From: Pygmaiobacter sp.
GTDB taxonomy: Bacteria; Bacillota; Clostridia; Oscillospirales; Ruminococcaceae
NCBI GenBank assembly: GCA_028689835.1
Contig: JAQVCK010000006.1
Span: forward strand, 1 to 41,362
Direction of reading: 5' to 3'
DNA length: 41,362 bases
Shown piece after piece: positions 18,928 to 27,898 of this stretch. The translations under genes were made by a program, and so were the position numbers. The notes beneath the pieces were generated by a model. It was not told the origin of the DNA. It ran no database searches and saw only the letters and a list, made by a program, of their open reading frames with translations. How positions within the stretch are numbered: the first letter of the stretch is position 1; each line of letters starts with the position of its first letter.

Positions 18928-19748
18928 CCTTTGACCCCCCCAAGGGCAATGCCCTCAATAAACTGTTTTTGCATTGTAATATAAAGCGCAAACGGGATGG
19001 CAAACGAAACGGTGGCCGCCGCCATGCTAAGGCCATAGTTGGTGTCGTGCTGCGAGTTAAGCAGCGAAAGCGCCACCGTAAAGGTGTACATGCTGTTTTC
19101 GGTATTGGCGACTAGCGGCCACAAAAAGCTGTTCCAGCAGGCGACAAAGGTAAAGATGGTCAGCGACACCAGCGCGGGCTGAATGAGCGGCAGAATAATC
19201 TTAAAGAAAATCTTGTACTCCGGGCAACCGTCAATCTGCGCCGCCTCGATGTAAACGTCATCGACGCCTTTCATGAATTGGCGAATCATAAACACGCCAA
19301 ACGCACCCGCCATGGGCACAAACAGCGCAGCGTAGCTGTTCAGCCAGCCTATTTTGCGCATGGTCAAGAATAGCGGGATCAGTGTGACCTGTGAGGGCAC
19401 CATCATCGTAGCCAGAAAAATCTTAAACAGCTTTTCTTTGCCCGGCACCGGTTTCTTTTCAAACCCGTACGCCGCCATGGCACACACAAGGTCGGTCCAT
19501 ACACAGGCCAGCACGGTAACGATGATACTGTTGAGCAGCGAGCGGCCAAAATCATTTTTAAAAATAATGGTGTAATAGTTTCTGAGATTAAAAGTCACTT
19601 CGTCCCACCGGATGTACAGCGAGCGCAACTGGGTAAAGGACATCAACAGCATATAGATCAGCGGGGCAACGCAGATTAGTGCAAACAGCGACACCAGCAC
19701 CGTGCCGATGATCCCCATGGGCGAAATTTTTTTGCGTGCGGTTTCCAT
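18924..19748 (-). CDS. Carbohydrate ABC transporter permease (MalG-like, CUT1)
   Basis: 274 aa; EAAQIDGCPEYKIFFKIILPLIQPALVSL EAA loop. 4-nt overlap with anmK. Confidence 0.93.
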   Translation of the reverse strand: METARKKISPMGIIGTVLVSLFALICVAPLIYMLLMSFTQLRSLYIRWDEVTFNLRNYYTIIFKNDFGRSLLNSIIVTVLACVWTDLVCAMAAYGFEKKPVPGKEKLFKIFLATMMVPSQVTLIPLFLTMRKIGWLNSYAALFVPMAGAFGVFMIRQFMKGVDDVYIEAAQIDGCPEYKIFFKIILPLIQPALVSLTIFTFVACWNSFLWPLVANTENSMYTFTVALSLLNSQHDTNYGLSMAAATVSFAIPFALYITMQKQFIEGIALGGVKG

Positions 19749-19757
19749 CGCGTCTCC

Positions 19758-20642
19758 CTACCTTTCTTTAAATACTTTGTCCTGCAGCCAATGGATTGCA
19801 AGTACAAACAGCAGCAAAATGACCGCAATGGCACTTGCATACCCCAGCTTTTGGTTGGAGAACGCATACGTGTACACCATATACGCCAGCGTAATAGTAG
19901 AGGTACCCGGCCCGCCACCGGTAAGCTGGTATACAATATCAAAGATCTGGAACGATGAAATAATGCCCAGCGTCACGATCATATAAGTAATCGGGCGCAG
20001 GTTTGGCACCGTGACATGCCAAAAGCGCTGGGCGGGGCTGGCGCCGTCCATCAGCGCGGCCTCCTGCTGTTCTTTGGGGATGCCCATCACACCGGCATAG
20101 TAAATAACCATATAATAGCCGACGTTTTTCCAGATGGTCACAAGGCAGATACACAAAAATGCCAGTGCCTTGGTGCCCAGCCAGTTGACCTCGCCGATGC
20201 CGAATAACCCCAAAAAGTTATTGATGATGCCGCCTCTCGTTTTTAGCATTACTTTCCACACGGCAGCCGCCGCAATGTTGGAAACAATGACCGGGATAAA
20301 GATGGTGCTTTTAAGTAGCGCGCCATATAACCCCCGCATTTTGTCGGCAATAAACACTGCAATCAGCAATGCCAGCAGGGTTTGCACCGGCACAGTGACA
20401 ATTACATATTTTAGCGTGTTCCACAGCGCACTGTAAAACGTGGAGCTTTTGAATACCCCCTCATAGTTTTGTAACCCAATAAATTCAGCAGGGCTGTACA
20501 TATCGTACTTTGTAAAGCTGAAATAGATTGCAAGAATGATGGGTATAATGGAAAACATTAAAATGATCACAAAGCTTGGCAGGATATACAGTATACCATA
20601 AAACGCCTGCTGCTTGCGCCCGGTTAACCCTCTCTTTTTCAT
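19758..20642 (-). CDS. Carbohydrate ABC transporter permease (MalF-like, CUT1)
   Basis: EAALMDGASPAQRFWHVTVPNLRP EAA loop. Start at MKKRGLTGRK (20642) preferred over the ORF start 20723. Confidence 0.92.
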   Translation of the reverse strand: MKKRGLTGRKQQAFYGILYILPSFVIILMFSIIPIILAIYFSFTKYDMYSPAEFIGLQNYEGVFKSSTFYSALWNTLKYVIVTVPVQTLLALLIAVFIADKMRGLYGALLKSTIFIPVIVSNIAAAAVWKVMLKTRGGIINNFLGLFGIGEVNWLGTKALAFLCICLVTIWKNVGYYMVIYYAGVMGIPKEQQEAALMDGASPAQRFWHVTVPNLRPITYMIVTLGIISSFQIFDIVYQLTGGGPGTSTITLAYMVYTYAFSNQKLGYASAIAVILLLFVLAIHWLQDKVFKER

Positions 20643-20759
20643 GAACGCGTCCCCACGCCCTTTCCTCTGAGTATGGCAAAGGAGCCATATGGCCACTGGG
20701 TGGCACATGTGGCTCCCTTGCACGCGGCCCCACTGATGGGTAAAAGGTGCCTGCGTTAG

Positions 20760-22046
20760 TTACAGCGCCGCGTTGTATTCTTCCATCGTGTTGTCAATGA
20801 CCTGCTGCGGGGTCAAATCGCCCATGTACATCGACTGGATGTTTTTGAACAGGATGTCGTAGAACGAATCCGCATTCTCAAAACCGGGCCAGATATGGAA
20901 GTTTGCAATTTCGGCTTCGCTCTCGTAAATCTTCTGGAAACGCTCGTTCTCGGTATAAGCGCCATCCTTGGTCAGCGGGGTCATGGCATACAGCTTCTCG
21001 TGGAACGCGTCCATCACCTTGGCGCTGGTCATATACTTCAGCGCTTTGACTGCAAGCTCTTTGTGGGGGCTGTTGGCAGCCACGGCAAGCGAGTCGCCCG
21101 AAATCCAGAAGCCCTCTTGGCCATCCGGGCCTTTTAAGGTGCTGAAATCCCAGTTGATGCCGGCTTTGTCGATTGAGCCCGCCATACCGGTACCCATCAT
21201 CACCATCGCAGCTTCGCCATTGCGGAACAGGTCCGGTGCGTCGCCCACTGAAACAACGGTGTCATCAAAAATACCTTCGTCCTGCAAGCTCTTCAGGAAG
21301 TTGAGGGTCGTCTTGCCCGCTTCGCTGTTGAGGTTGGGCTTGCCGTCTGCATCCAGGAAATCGCCGCCCGCCTGCCAGAAATACGGCAGGAACGAAGTCA
21401 TCATAGAGCTTTTGCTGCTGGAGTTACCCCAGGGCTGAATAAACGAATAGACGTCGGGGCGTACTTCCTTGATTTTTTTGCTGTAGGCAATCAGCTCGTC
21501 CCAGTTTGCAGGAGGCGCATCAAAACCGGCCTCTTTCAAGATATCCATGTTGCAGAACAGCACACTGGCATCGCCCACCATCATGGGCAGCACATACTGG
21601 CCACCTGCAACGTTGCCAATGTCATAGTAATAGTAGTTATCTTTTTCTTCCTGCGTGAAATACGAATCCAGCGGCTCTAATGCGCCAGCTGCCGCAAGGT
21701 CATACAGGGTGTCGATGTATACAACGTCAGGCCCTTCGCCCGAGTTCATACCGGTGGTGATTTTCTGCATGTACCCGGTCCAAGGGAAGATTGAAACCTC
21801 TACCTTACAGTTGTTCTCCTGCTCAAACTCCTTAAACTGGTCGGTCCAGAAATCCATGTCCGTATACTCGGCATCGCCGCCGGCATAGGGGGGTACCCAT
21901 ACTTTCAGCACGGTGGCATCCGCAGAGGAACCCGATGTGCTTGCCCCACTGGCAGCCGCAGAAGAAGATGCCCCCGTGCTACCACAGGCAGCCAGAAGAG
22001 AAAACATCATCAGTGCCGACAAAAACAACGCGATCTTTTTTTTCAT
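20760..22046 (-). CDS. Extracellular solute-binding lipoprotein of a sugar ABC transporter
   Basis: 428 aa; lipoprotein signal LSALMMFSLLAACGS; family 1 SBP pattern GEGPDVVYIDTL. Confidence 0.93.
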   Translation of the reverse strand: MKKKIALFLSALMMFSLLAACGSTGASSSAAASGASTSGSSADATVLKVWVPPYAGGDAEYTDMDFWTDQFKEFEQENNCKVEVSIFPWTGYMQKITTGMNSGEGPDVVYIDTLYDLAAAGALEPLDSYFTQEEKDNYYYYDIGNVAGGQYVLPMMVGDASVLFCNMDILKEAGFDAPPANWDELIAYSKKIKEVRPDVYSFIQPWGNSSSKSSMMTSFLPYFWQAGGDFLDADGKPNLNSEAGKTTLNFLKSLQDEGIFDDTVVSVGDAPDLFRNGEAAMVMMGTGMAGSIDKAGINWDFSTLKGPDGQEGFWISGDSLAVAANSPHKELAVKALKYMTSAKVMDAFHEKLYAMTPLTKDGAYTENERFQKIYESEAEIANFHIWPGFENADSFYDILFKNIQSMYMGDLTPQQVIDNTMEEYNAAL

Positions 22047-22181
22047 TCTTTTTTCCTCCCTTTTCAGGCTTTTTTATTAACAGAGCTGTTGCGCCCGGTG
22101 TTGCGATTGATTGCACCACAAACGGCACTTACGCAGCACCGGGTGCTGCCTTGCCGTGTTTTGCAATCTTCTACCAGTGCT

Positions 22182-23087
22182 TCAGCACGTTTTCAACGCT
22201 TCCCGCACCTTGCCGCCCGCCTGCATCAGTTTGCGCTTTGCGGTTTCAAGGTCGGTATCCAGTAAAATACGGGTGATGGCGAGCTTCGCCTCTCCCTCTG
22301 CCTCCAGCAATGCCTCACTTGCCTGGCTGCGGTCGCAGCCGGTGGCCTGCATCACAATATTTTCTGCACGGCAAGCCAACTTTTCATTGGTCTGCCGCAA
22401 ATCCACCATCAGGTTTTCGTACACCTTACCGGTCTCAATCATACTGACGGTCGAAATCATATTCAGGGCCATTTTTTCTGCGGTGCCCGCTTTCAGCCGG
22501 GTGCTGCCGGTTAAAACCTCCGGGCCGGTCAGCAGCTCAATGGGCACATCTGCCTCCGCTGAAATTTTGGCGTTTTTGTTGCAGGAGATTGCCACCGTCG
22601 CACAGCCAATGCTTCTTGCATACCGCAGGGCCCCAATGACATACGGGGTACGCCCGCTGGCCGCAAGGCCAATCACGGTATCGTTGCAGGTCAGCCGGAT
22701 GGCGGTAAGGTCCTGCTGTCCCAGCGTCAGGCTATCCTCTGCGCCTTCCACTGCTTTCACAAAGGCGGGGGTTCCGCCCGCAATCAACCCCACGACAGTG
22801 TTGTCGTTTACCCCAAAGGTAGGCGGGCATTCCACTGCGTCCAGCACGCCAAGGCGGCCACTGGTGCCCGCGCCAATATACACAATGCGCCCACCCCGCC
22901 GCAGGCTTGCCGCCGTGTGGGTAATTGCCTCTGCAATCTGCCCCAGCTGCTCGCGCACCGCAGTGACCGCATAAGCGTCCTCTTCGTTCATCACTTTTAA
23001 AATATCAATCGAGCCCATTTCATCTAAATGCATTGTTTTGGGGTTACGCGTCTCCGTCGTCAATGCATTCAAATTCAGCTTCGCCAT
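22182..23087 (-). CDS. murQ: N-acetylmuramic acid 6-phosphate etherase
   Basis: ETRNPKTMHLDEM, YIGAGTSGRLGVLDAVECPPTFG. Start at MAKLNLN (23087) preceded by GGGGAAGCAGAAG. Confidence 0.95.
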   Translation of the reverse strand: MAKLNLNALTTETRNPKTMHLDEMGSIDILKVMNEEDAYAVTAVREQLGQIAEAITHTAASLRRGGRIVYIGAGTSGRLGVLDAVECPPTFGVNDNTVVGLIAGGTPAFVKAVEGAEDSLTLGQQDLTAIRLTCNDTVIGLAASGRTPYVIGALRYARSIGCATVAISCNKNAKISAEADVPIELLTGPEVLTGSTRLKAGTAEKMALNMISTVSMIETGKVYENLMVDLRQTNEKLACRAENIVMQATGCDRSQASEALLEAEGEAKLAITRILLDTDLETAKRKLMQAGGKVREALKTC

Positions 23088-23949
23088 CTTCTGCTTCCCC
23101 TTTGTCACGTTTGTCAATATGCGTTGCAATCAGCGCAGTCTGGCTGGTAGAATATGTCGCTTGAATATAAGCAAGGTAAAGAATATCAATCACCAGCAGT
23201 TGTGACAGGCGGGAGGTGAATTTGCCCGACGTAAACTCGTATTCCGTTGCGCTGACATATAAGTTATAGTCTGCCAGCTTCGACAACTCCGACTCTACAA
23301 AGCAGGTAATCGCAATGATTGGCACCCCGTTTGCTTTCAGCTGCCTTGCGCAGTCCACCGTCGCCTTTGTCTTGCCGGAATAGCTGATGAGCACCGCCAC
23401 ATCGTTTGGTGTCATCGTCTTCGCCATCACAAGCTGCAAATCAAAATCATCCGAAATCTGGCAATGCTTTTTAACGCGGATAAATTTAAAAAATGCGTCC
23501 TTTGCCACTAACAGCGAAGCCCCCACGCCAAAAAAGGTCATGCTGTCGGCCCGCGACATCAGCCCCACACACTGTTCTACCACCCGGCCGTCAATCAAGC
23601 TTTGGGTGTCCTCCAGTGACGCATTGCTGCGCGATACCGTTTTGCTGATAATCGTCTCAATGCTGTCCTGTGCGCCAATTTCAAAATTGCTCTCAATCAC
23701 CACACCCTCTCGCAGTGCCAGCTCACAGGCCAGTGCACGCTGGTATTCGCGGTAATCGCCAAACCCAATTTTGCGGCACAGCCGGCCAATGGTCGAAGGG
23801 GAGGCAAACACCACCCTTGCCAGCTCGTGCGTACCCATATGGGACGCGCGTTCCGGGTCGCTGAGAATAAAGCGAATGATGCCCTTTTCGGTCTCGCTCG
23901 CCTGTTTTAAATATTCTTTTGCTCTTACAATCACGCTTTTCATATTCAT
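23044..23949 (-). CDS. murR: RpiR/MurR family transcriptional regulator (HTH + SIS)
   Basis: 301 aa; N-terminal HTH (HELARVVFASPSTIGRLCRKIGFGDYREYQRAL), SIS domain (ISYSGKTKATVDCARQLKANGVPIIAITC). Adjacent to and overlapping murQ. Confidence 0.85.
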   Translation of the reverse strand: MNMKSVIVRAKEYLKQASETEKGIIRFILSDPERASHMGTHELARVVFASPSTIGRLCRKIGFGDYREYQRALACELALREGVVIESNFEIGAQDSIETIISKTVSRSNASLEDTQSLIDGRVVEQCVGLMSRADSMTFFGVGASLLVAKDAFFKFIRVKKHCQISDDFDLQLVMAKTMTPNDVAVLISYSGKTKATVDCARQLKANGVPIIAITCFVESELSKLADYNLYVSATEYEFTSGKFTSRLSQLLVIDILYLAYIQATYSTSQTALIATHIDKRDKGEAEDGEAEFECIDDGDA

Positions 23950-24072
23950 TTACCTGACGTCTGGCCGTTCCCTGTATACGGGTTGTTTGTAAAAAGCAAT
24001 GGGCCTTTCAAACAAAAATGCCCCCGTCGTGGCGGGCCTACCCGCCTGCCGGCCATTGCTTTTCCCAAACCC

Positions 24073-24102
24073 AATATACAACCTTTAGGTACTTTATGTC
24101 TA
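24073..24102 (-). promoter_or_regulatory. Promoter of the murRQ operon
   Basis: Minus strand TAGACA (24097-24102), 18-bp spacer, TATATT (24073-24078). Confidence 0.55.
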
Positions 24103-24221
24103 CATTTTTAAATTTTATGATACTTCGTTTCATAACATGATACAATATTGCCTATTTTCCTGCTCTAATTGTTTCTTTTTTGTCAAAAATATTCAAATAT
24201 TGTTTCATGCCGCTTTGCTTA

Positions 24222-24268
24222 CAAAAAAACAGGCGCTTGCCCGCGCTACCGGGCCAAACACCTGTTTT
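24222..24268 (-). terminator. Intrinsic terminator of the epimerase-GNAT unit
   Basis: Minus strand AAACAGGTGTTTGGCCCGGTAGCGCGGGCAAGCGCCTGTTTTTTT. Confidence 0.75.
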
Positions 24269-24300
24269 AATACTTCTATTGCGCACTGCTGCCAGGGTGG

Positions 24301-24789
24301 TTAGTTTGTGGTACCCTGCTTCGCCAGTGTTTTAATCATCAGCCATTCGCCAATGCCGGGGTGCACCGCATTTTCAATCAGCCCCAGCGCACAGTACCCC
24401 TTGCGCTCGTATAGTGCTTTTGCCTGCCGGTTAAAATCGCTGACCATCAGCGTGACCTTTTTTGCGCCCTGTTGCAATGCCAGCTCTTCAAACTGGGCCA
24501 ACAAAAAGCTGCCTACCCCCTGTTTGCGCCATGCCGGGGCAACGCTGAGCAAAGACAGGTAGGGATATAAATTGCAAAAGCCCGCCGGTAAAATTTTCAT
24601 CAGGCCAACAGCTGTGTCGGCTTCATCCACTGCAACATATAATAGGTCTGCGGCGAAAGCTTTGTCGACTGCGCGCTGAAATGCACCGGGCTGTGCAAAA
24701 TAGTACTGCTCTATCGCACTGCCGCTTGCCATCTGCCCGCATGCCGCAAGGTCGCCCTCTACTGCCCTACGCAGTTTAAACTGTGTCAT
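24301..24789 (-). CDS. GNAT family N-acetyltransferase
   Basis: SVAPAWRKQGVGSFLLAQFEELALQQGAKKVTLMVSDFN; start at MTQFKLRR overlaps the epimerase stop as ATGA. Confidence 0.88.
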   Translation of the reverse strand: MTQFKLRRAVEGDLAACGQMASGSAIEQYYFAQPGAFQRAVDKAFAADLLYVAVDEADTAVGLMKILPAGFCNLYPYLSLLSVAPAWRKQGVGSFLLAQFEELALQQGAKKVTLMVSDFNRQAKALYERKGYCALGLIENAVHPGIGEWLMIKTLAKQGTTN

Positions 24790-25880
24790 TGTACACACTC
24801 TTCTAGCCAACTGGCCGTTGCTTTTACCCCAATACCGGGGGCATCTCCCAGTAAAACGCGCGGCCCGTCAAACACCGGGCCCCCGGTAAACGGGTCGGCC
24901 GCGCACAGCCCCGGGCCGTCCAGGTCCACCATCGTGACCACCTGCCGGGCTGCGGCCAAGTGGGCGGCCGCACTGACAGAAAGCCGGCTTTCCAGCATAC
25001 AGCCCACCATGCACTGCACCCCGTATAACTCGGCCAGCGTGCAAATTTGCAGGGCTTTGGCAATGCCGCCGGTTTTCATCAGTTTAATATTGATATAGTC
25101 CGCCGCATGGCTTTGTAACACTTTTAGCGCGTTTTGCGCCGAAAAAACACTTTCATCGGCCAAAATCGGGGTGTCCACCTGCCGGGTAACCTCGGCAAGG
25201 CCCTGCAAATCGTGGGCGGGTACCGGCTGTTCTACTAAGTCAATGTTCAGCCCCGCATCTTCCATCTGCCGTATCAGGCGCACGGCCTGCTTTGCCTGCC
25301 AGCCCTGGTTGGCATCTACCCGCAAGCGCACATCGTCGCCAACGGCCTGCCGCACCGCGCGTATGCGCTGCACATCGTCGCCGCCCTTGCCCACCTTTAC
25401 TTTTAAAATGCGGTACCCCGCCTGCACAGCGGCAAGGCTGTCCTGCACCATTTGCTGTGGCGCGTTCATCGAAATGGTCAAGTCGGTCTCAAGCGCACTG
25501 TGCGCACCGCCCAGCAGCCGGTAAAGCGGCTGGTTGCAGCTTTGGGCAAACAGGTCGTAAAGCGCCATGTCCACCGCGGCTTTGGCAGAGGTGTTGCCTA
25601 CAATGGCCCCGTGCAGGGTGGCCAGCACCTCTTCAAACGAATCCAAATCCCTGCCCAAAAGGGCGGGGCGAATATGGCCCAAAATCGCCGCTTTAATCGA
25701 CGCATTCGTCTCCCCGGTAATGGCTGCCGTAGGTGGGGCTTCCCCCCAGCCGACCAGCCCGCCAGAGGCGGTAACACAAACCAGCGTGTCCTCTACCGCT
25801 TCTACCGTGCGCAGTGCAGTTTTAAACGGGGTCTTTAGCGGTACACGCACCCTGCCCACCTTGATGTCCTCTATTTTCAT
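24786..25880 (-). CDS. Dipeptide epimerase, probable L-Ala-D/L-Glu epimerase (enolase superfamily)
   Basis: PLKTPFKTALRTVEAVEDTLV, GWGEAPPTAAITGET, LKVKVGKG, RVDANQGW, VEQPV, ADESVF, IKLMKTGGI. Start at 25880 (MKIEDIKVGRVRV). Confidence 0.88.
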   Translation of the reverse strand: MKIEDIKVGRVRVPLKTPFKTALRTVEAVEDTLVCVTASGGLVGWGEAPPTAAITGETNASIKAAILGHIRPALLGRDLDSFEEVLATLHGAIVGNTSAKAAVDMALYDLFAQSCNQPLYRLLGGAHSALETDLTISMNAPQQMVQDSLAAVQAGYRILKVKVGKGGDDVQRIRAVRQAVGDDVRLRVDANQGWQAKQAVRLIRQMEDAGLNIDLVEQPVPAHDLQGLAEVTRQVDTPILADESVFSAQNALKVLQSHAADYINIKLMKTGGIAKALQICTLAELYGVQCMVGCMLESRLSVSAAAHLAAARQVVTMVDLDGPGLCAADPFTGGPVFDGPRVLLGDAPGIGVKATASWLEECVQ

Positions 25881-26041
25881 CCGGCACCATCCCTTCGTTT
25901 TGCCTGTACGGCGCCTTTTTTCTACCGTACGCCAGTATTCAGTGTAACGCAAAGCAACGGGGGATGCAAAACCATTTTGTGATACAATTTTTCACGCTGC
26001 AATTTGCCCCGGTACGCGCCGTACCTGCCCACATTGCCCGG

Positions 26042-27430
26042 TCATTGTACTGCCGGCGCCACTGGCCCAGTTTCCAGTTTTTTCATGCTCTTTTTAAACT
26101 GAACACCAAACAGCACTGCGGTAAAGGTAACCGCCAGCAAATCGGCCACCGGCTCTGCGGCATAAATCGCCGTTGTGGGGGCACCGCTGAATAGCCGTGG
26201 CAGTGTGTAGATCAGCGGGATTAATAATACAAACTTGCGCATCACCGCCACGACGATGGAGGCCTTGGCACTGCCAATTGCAATAAAGGTCATCTGGCAG
26301 GCAACCTGTAACCCAAACACCAGCAGTACGGCAAAGTAAACCCGCACCGCACCAATGGTAAAAGCGGCCAAGGCCGCATCAGCTGTAAACATGCCCACAA
26401 ACACCTGTGGTGCCAACATCAGCAAGGCCCAAAACAGCGCCGAATACAGCAGGCTGACCTTCAATAACAACCAAAAGGTCGCGCGTACCCTCTGCGGTTT
26501 TTTTGCCCCATAATTATAACTTGCAATTGGCTGTGCACCCTGCCCCAACCCCTGCAACGGCAACAGGGCAAACTGCATCACGCTGGTGAGGATGGTCATT
26601 GCCCCCACCGCAATATCACCGCCGGCGGCAAGCAGTGAAGAGTTATAGCAAACCGCAATGATGCTTTCGCTTGCCCCCATGATAAACGGCGCCAGCCCCA
26701 ACGCAAGGCAAGGCAGCAGAATACGCGGCGAAAGCCGCAGGTTGCGGCGTTGCAGCCGCAGCAGTGTTTTTTTGCCGGTCAAAAACAATAACACCCAGCA
26801 ACAGGACACCGCCTGTGACAAAATGGTGGCAAGCGCAGCACCACGCACCCCCATGCCAAGCGCATAGATGAAAATGGGGTCCAGCACAATGTTGCACACC
26901 GCGCCAATCATCACCGACGCCATACTGATTTTGGTAAACCCCTGCGCAGTGATAAACGCGTTCATGCCCAGCGTTAGCTGCACAAACAGCGTGCCAAGGG
27001 CATAGACACTCAGGTAATCGGTTGCGTAGGTAATGGTGTTTTCACTTGCACCAAAAGCTAATAAAACGGGCCGCCCCCAAAGCAACAGCACTGCGCTAAG
27101 CAATAATGAAATCAACACCTGAAACAAAAAGCAACTGCCCAATATTTTTTGGGCTTCTTCTTCATCGCCACGCCCCATGGCAATGGACGCACGGGGGGCC
27201 CCGCCGGATGCAACCAGCGACGCAAAGGCAGTGACCACCATGATGACCGGCATACACACCCCCACCCCCGTCAAAGCAAGGGCACCCTCTGCCGGCATAT
27301 GGCCAATATAAATGCGGTCTACAATGTTGTACAACATGTTGATGACCTGCGCTGTAACGGTGGGTAATGCCAGCCTGCGCAGCAGACGTGGGATGGGGGC
27401 AGTGCCAAGAAACTGGTTGCTTTGCTGCAT
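26042..27430 (-). CDS. MATE family efflux transporter
   Basis: 462 aa, 12-TM pattern; LPTVTAQVINMLYNIVDRIYIGHM; GLGQGAQPIASYNYGA. Confidence 0.93.
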   Translation of the reverse strand: MQQSNQFLGTAPIPRLLRRLALPTVTAQVINMLYNIVDRIYIGHMPAEGALALTGVGVCMPVIMVVTAFASLVASGGAPRASIAMGRGDEEEAQKILGSCFLFQVLISLLLSAVLLLWGRPVLLAFGASENTITYATDYLSVYALGTLFVQLTLGMNAFITAQGFTKISMASVMIGAVCNIVLDPIFIYALGMGVRGAALATILSQAVSCCWVLLFLTGKKTLLRLQRRNLRLSPRILLPCLALGLAPFIMGASESIIAVCYNSSLLAAGGDIAVGAMTILTSVMQFALLPLQGLGQGAQPIASYNYGAKKPQRVRATFWLLLKVSLLYSALFWALLMLAPQVFVGMFTADAALAAFTIGAVRVYFAVLLVFGLQVACQMTFIAIGSAKASIVVAVMRKFVLLIPLIYTLPRLFSGAPTTAIYAAEPVADLLAVTFTAVLFGVQFKKSMKKLETGPVAPAVQ

Positions 27431-27437
27431 GGGGGTG

Positions 27438-27878
27438 CTACTTCCTTTCCAGTGCGCTGTGTGCGTTTTTTACAATGCGGGCATTCAATGCGGCATATTC
27501 ATCCAACTGGCGTTGTGTAAAACCCGCAAACAAATCCGTGGTAAAGTCATCCCGCGCAGCCTTTACATCCGCAGTCATCGCCGCCCCGGCGGGGGTCAGT
27601 ACAAGGTGTATCCGCCGCCGGTCGGCCGTGTCTGGCCGGCGCAGCAACAGCTTTTTTTGTATCAGCCCTTCCACCGCCTTTGAAACATTAGCCTTGGGCA
27701 GCATGCGCAGCTCCACAATATCCGTTGCGGTGTCTTTCCCTGGGTTGTTGATCAAAAAAATCAGCACCTGCATCTCTAACGGCAAAAGGCCATACTTTTG
27801 TGCAAGGCTGCTTGCACTGCGCTCAAACAGCTGCATTACTAGCTGCACATTTTGCAATATTGCTGTATTGTTCAGCAT
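27438..27878 (-). CDS. MarR family transcriptional regulator
   Basis: 146 aa winged helix; LPKANVSKAVEGLIQKKLLLRRPDTADRRRIHLVLTPAG. Confidence 0.92.
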   Translation of the reverse strand: MLNNTAILQNVQLVMQLFERSASSLAQKYGLLPLEMQVLIFLINNPGKDTATDIVELRMLPKANVSKAVEGLIQKKLLLRRPDTADRRRIHLVLTPAGAAMTADVKAARDDFTTDLFAGFTQRQLDEYAALNARIVKNAHSALERK

Positions 27879-27898
27879 GGTACCACCTTCTTTTAAAT

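Noticed and set aside
22075-22175. Inverted repeat CCCGGTGTTGCG ... CGCAGCACCGGG between murQ and the SBP gene as a terminator
   Set aside because: No adjacent T run on the minus strand; more likely an intercistronic hairpin in the same operon.
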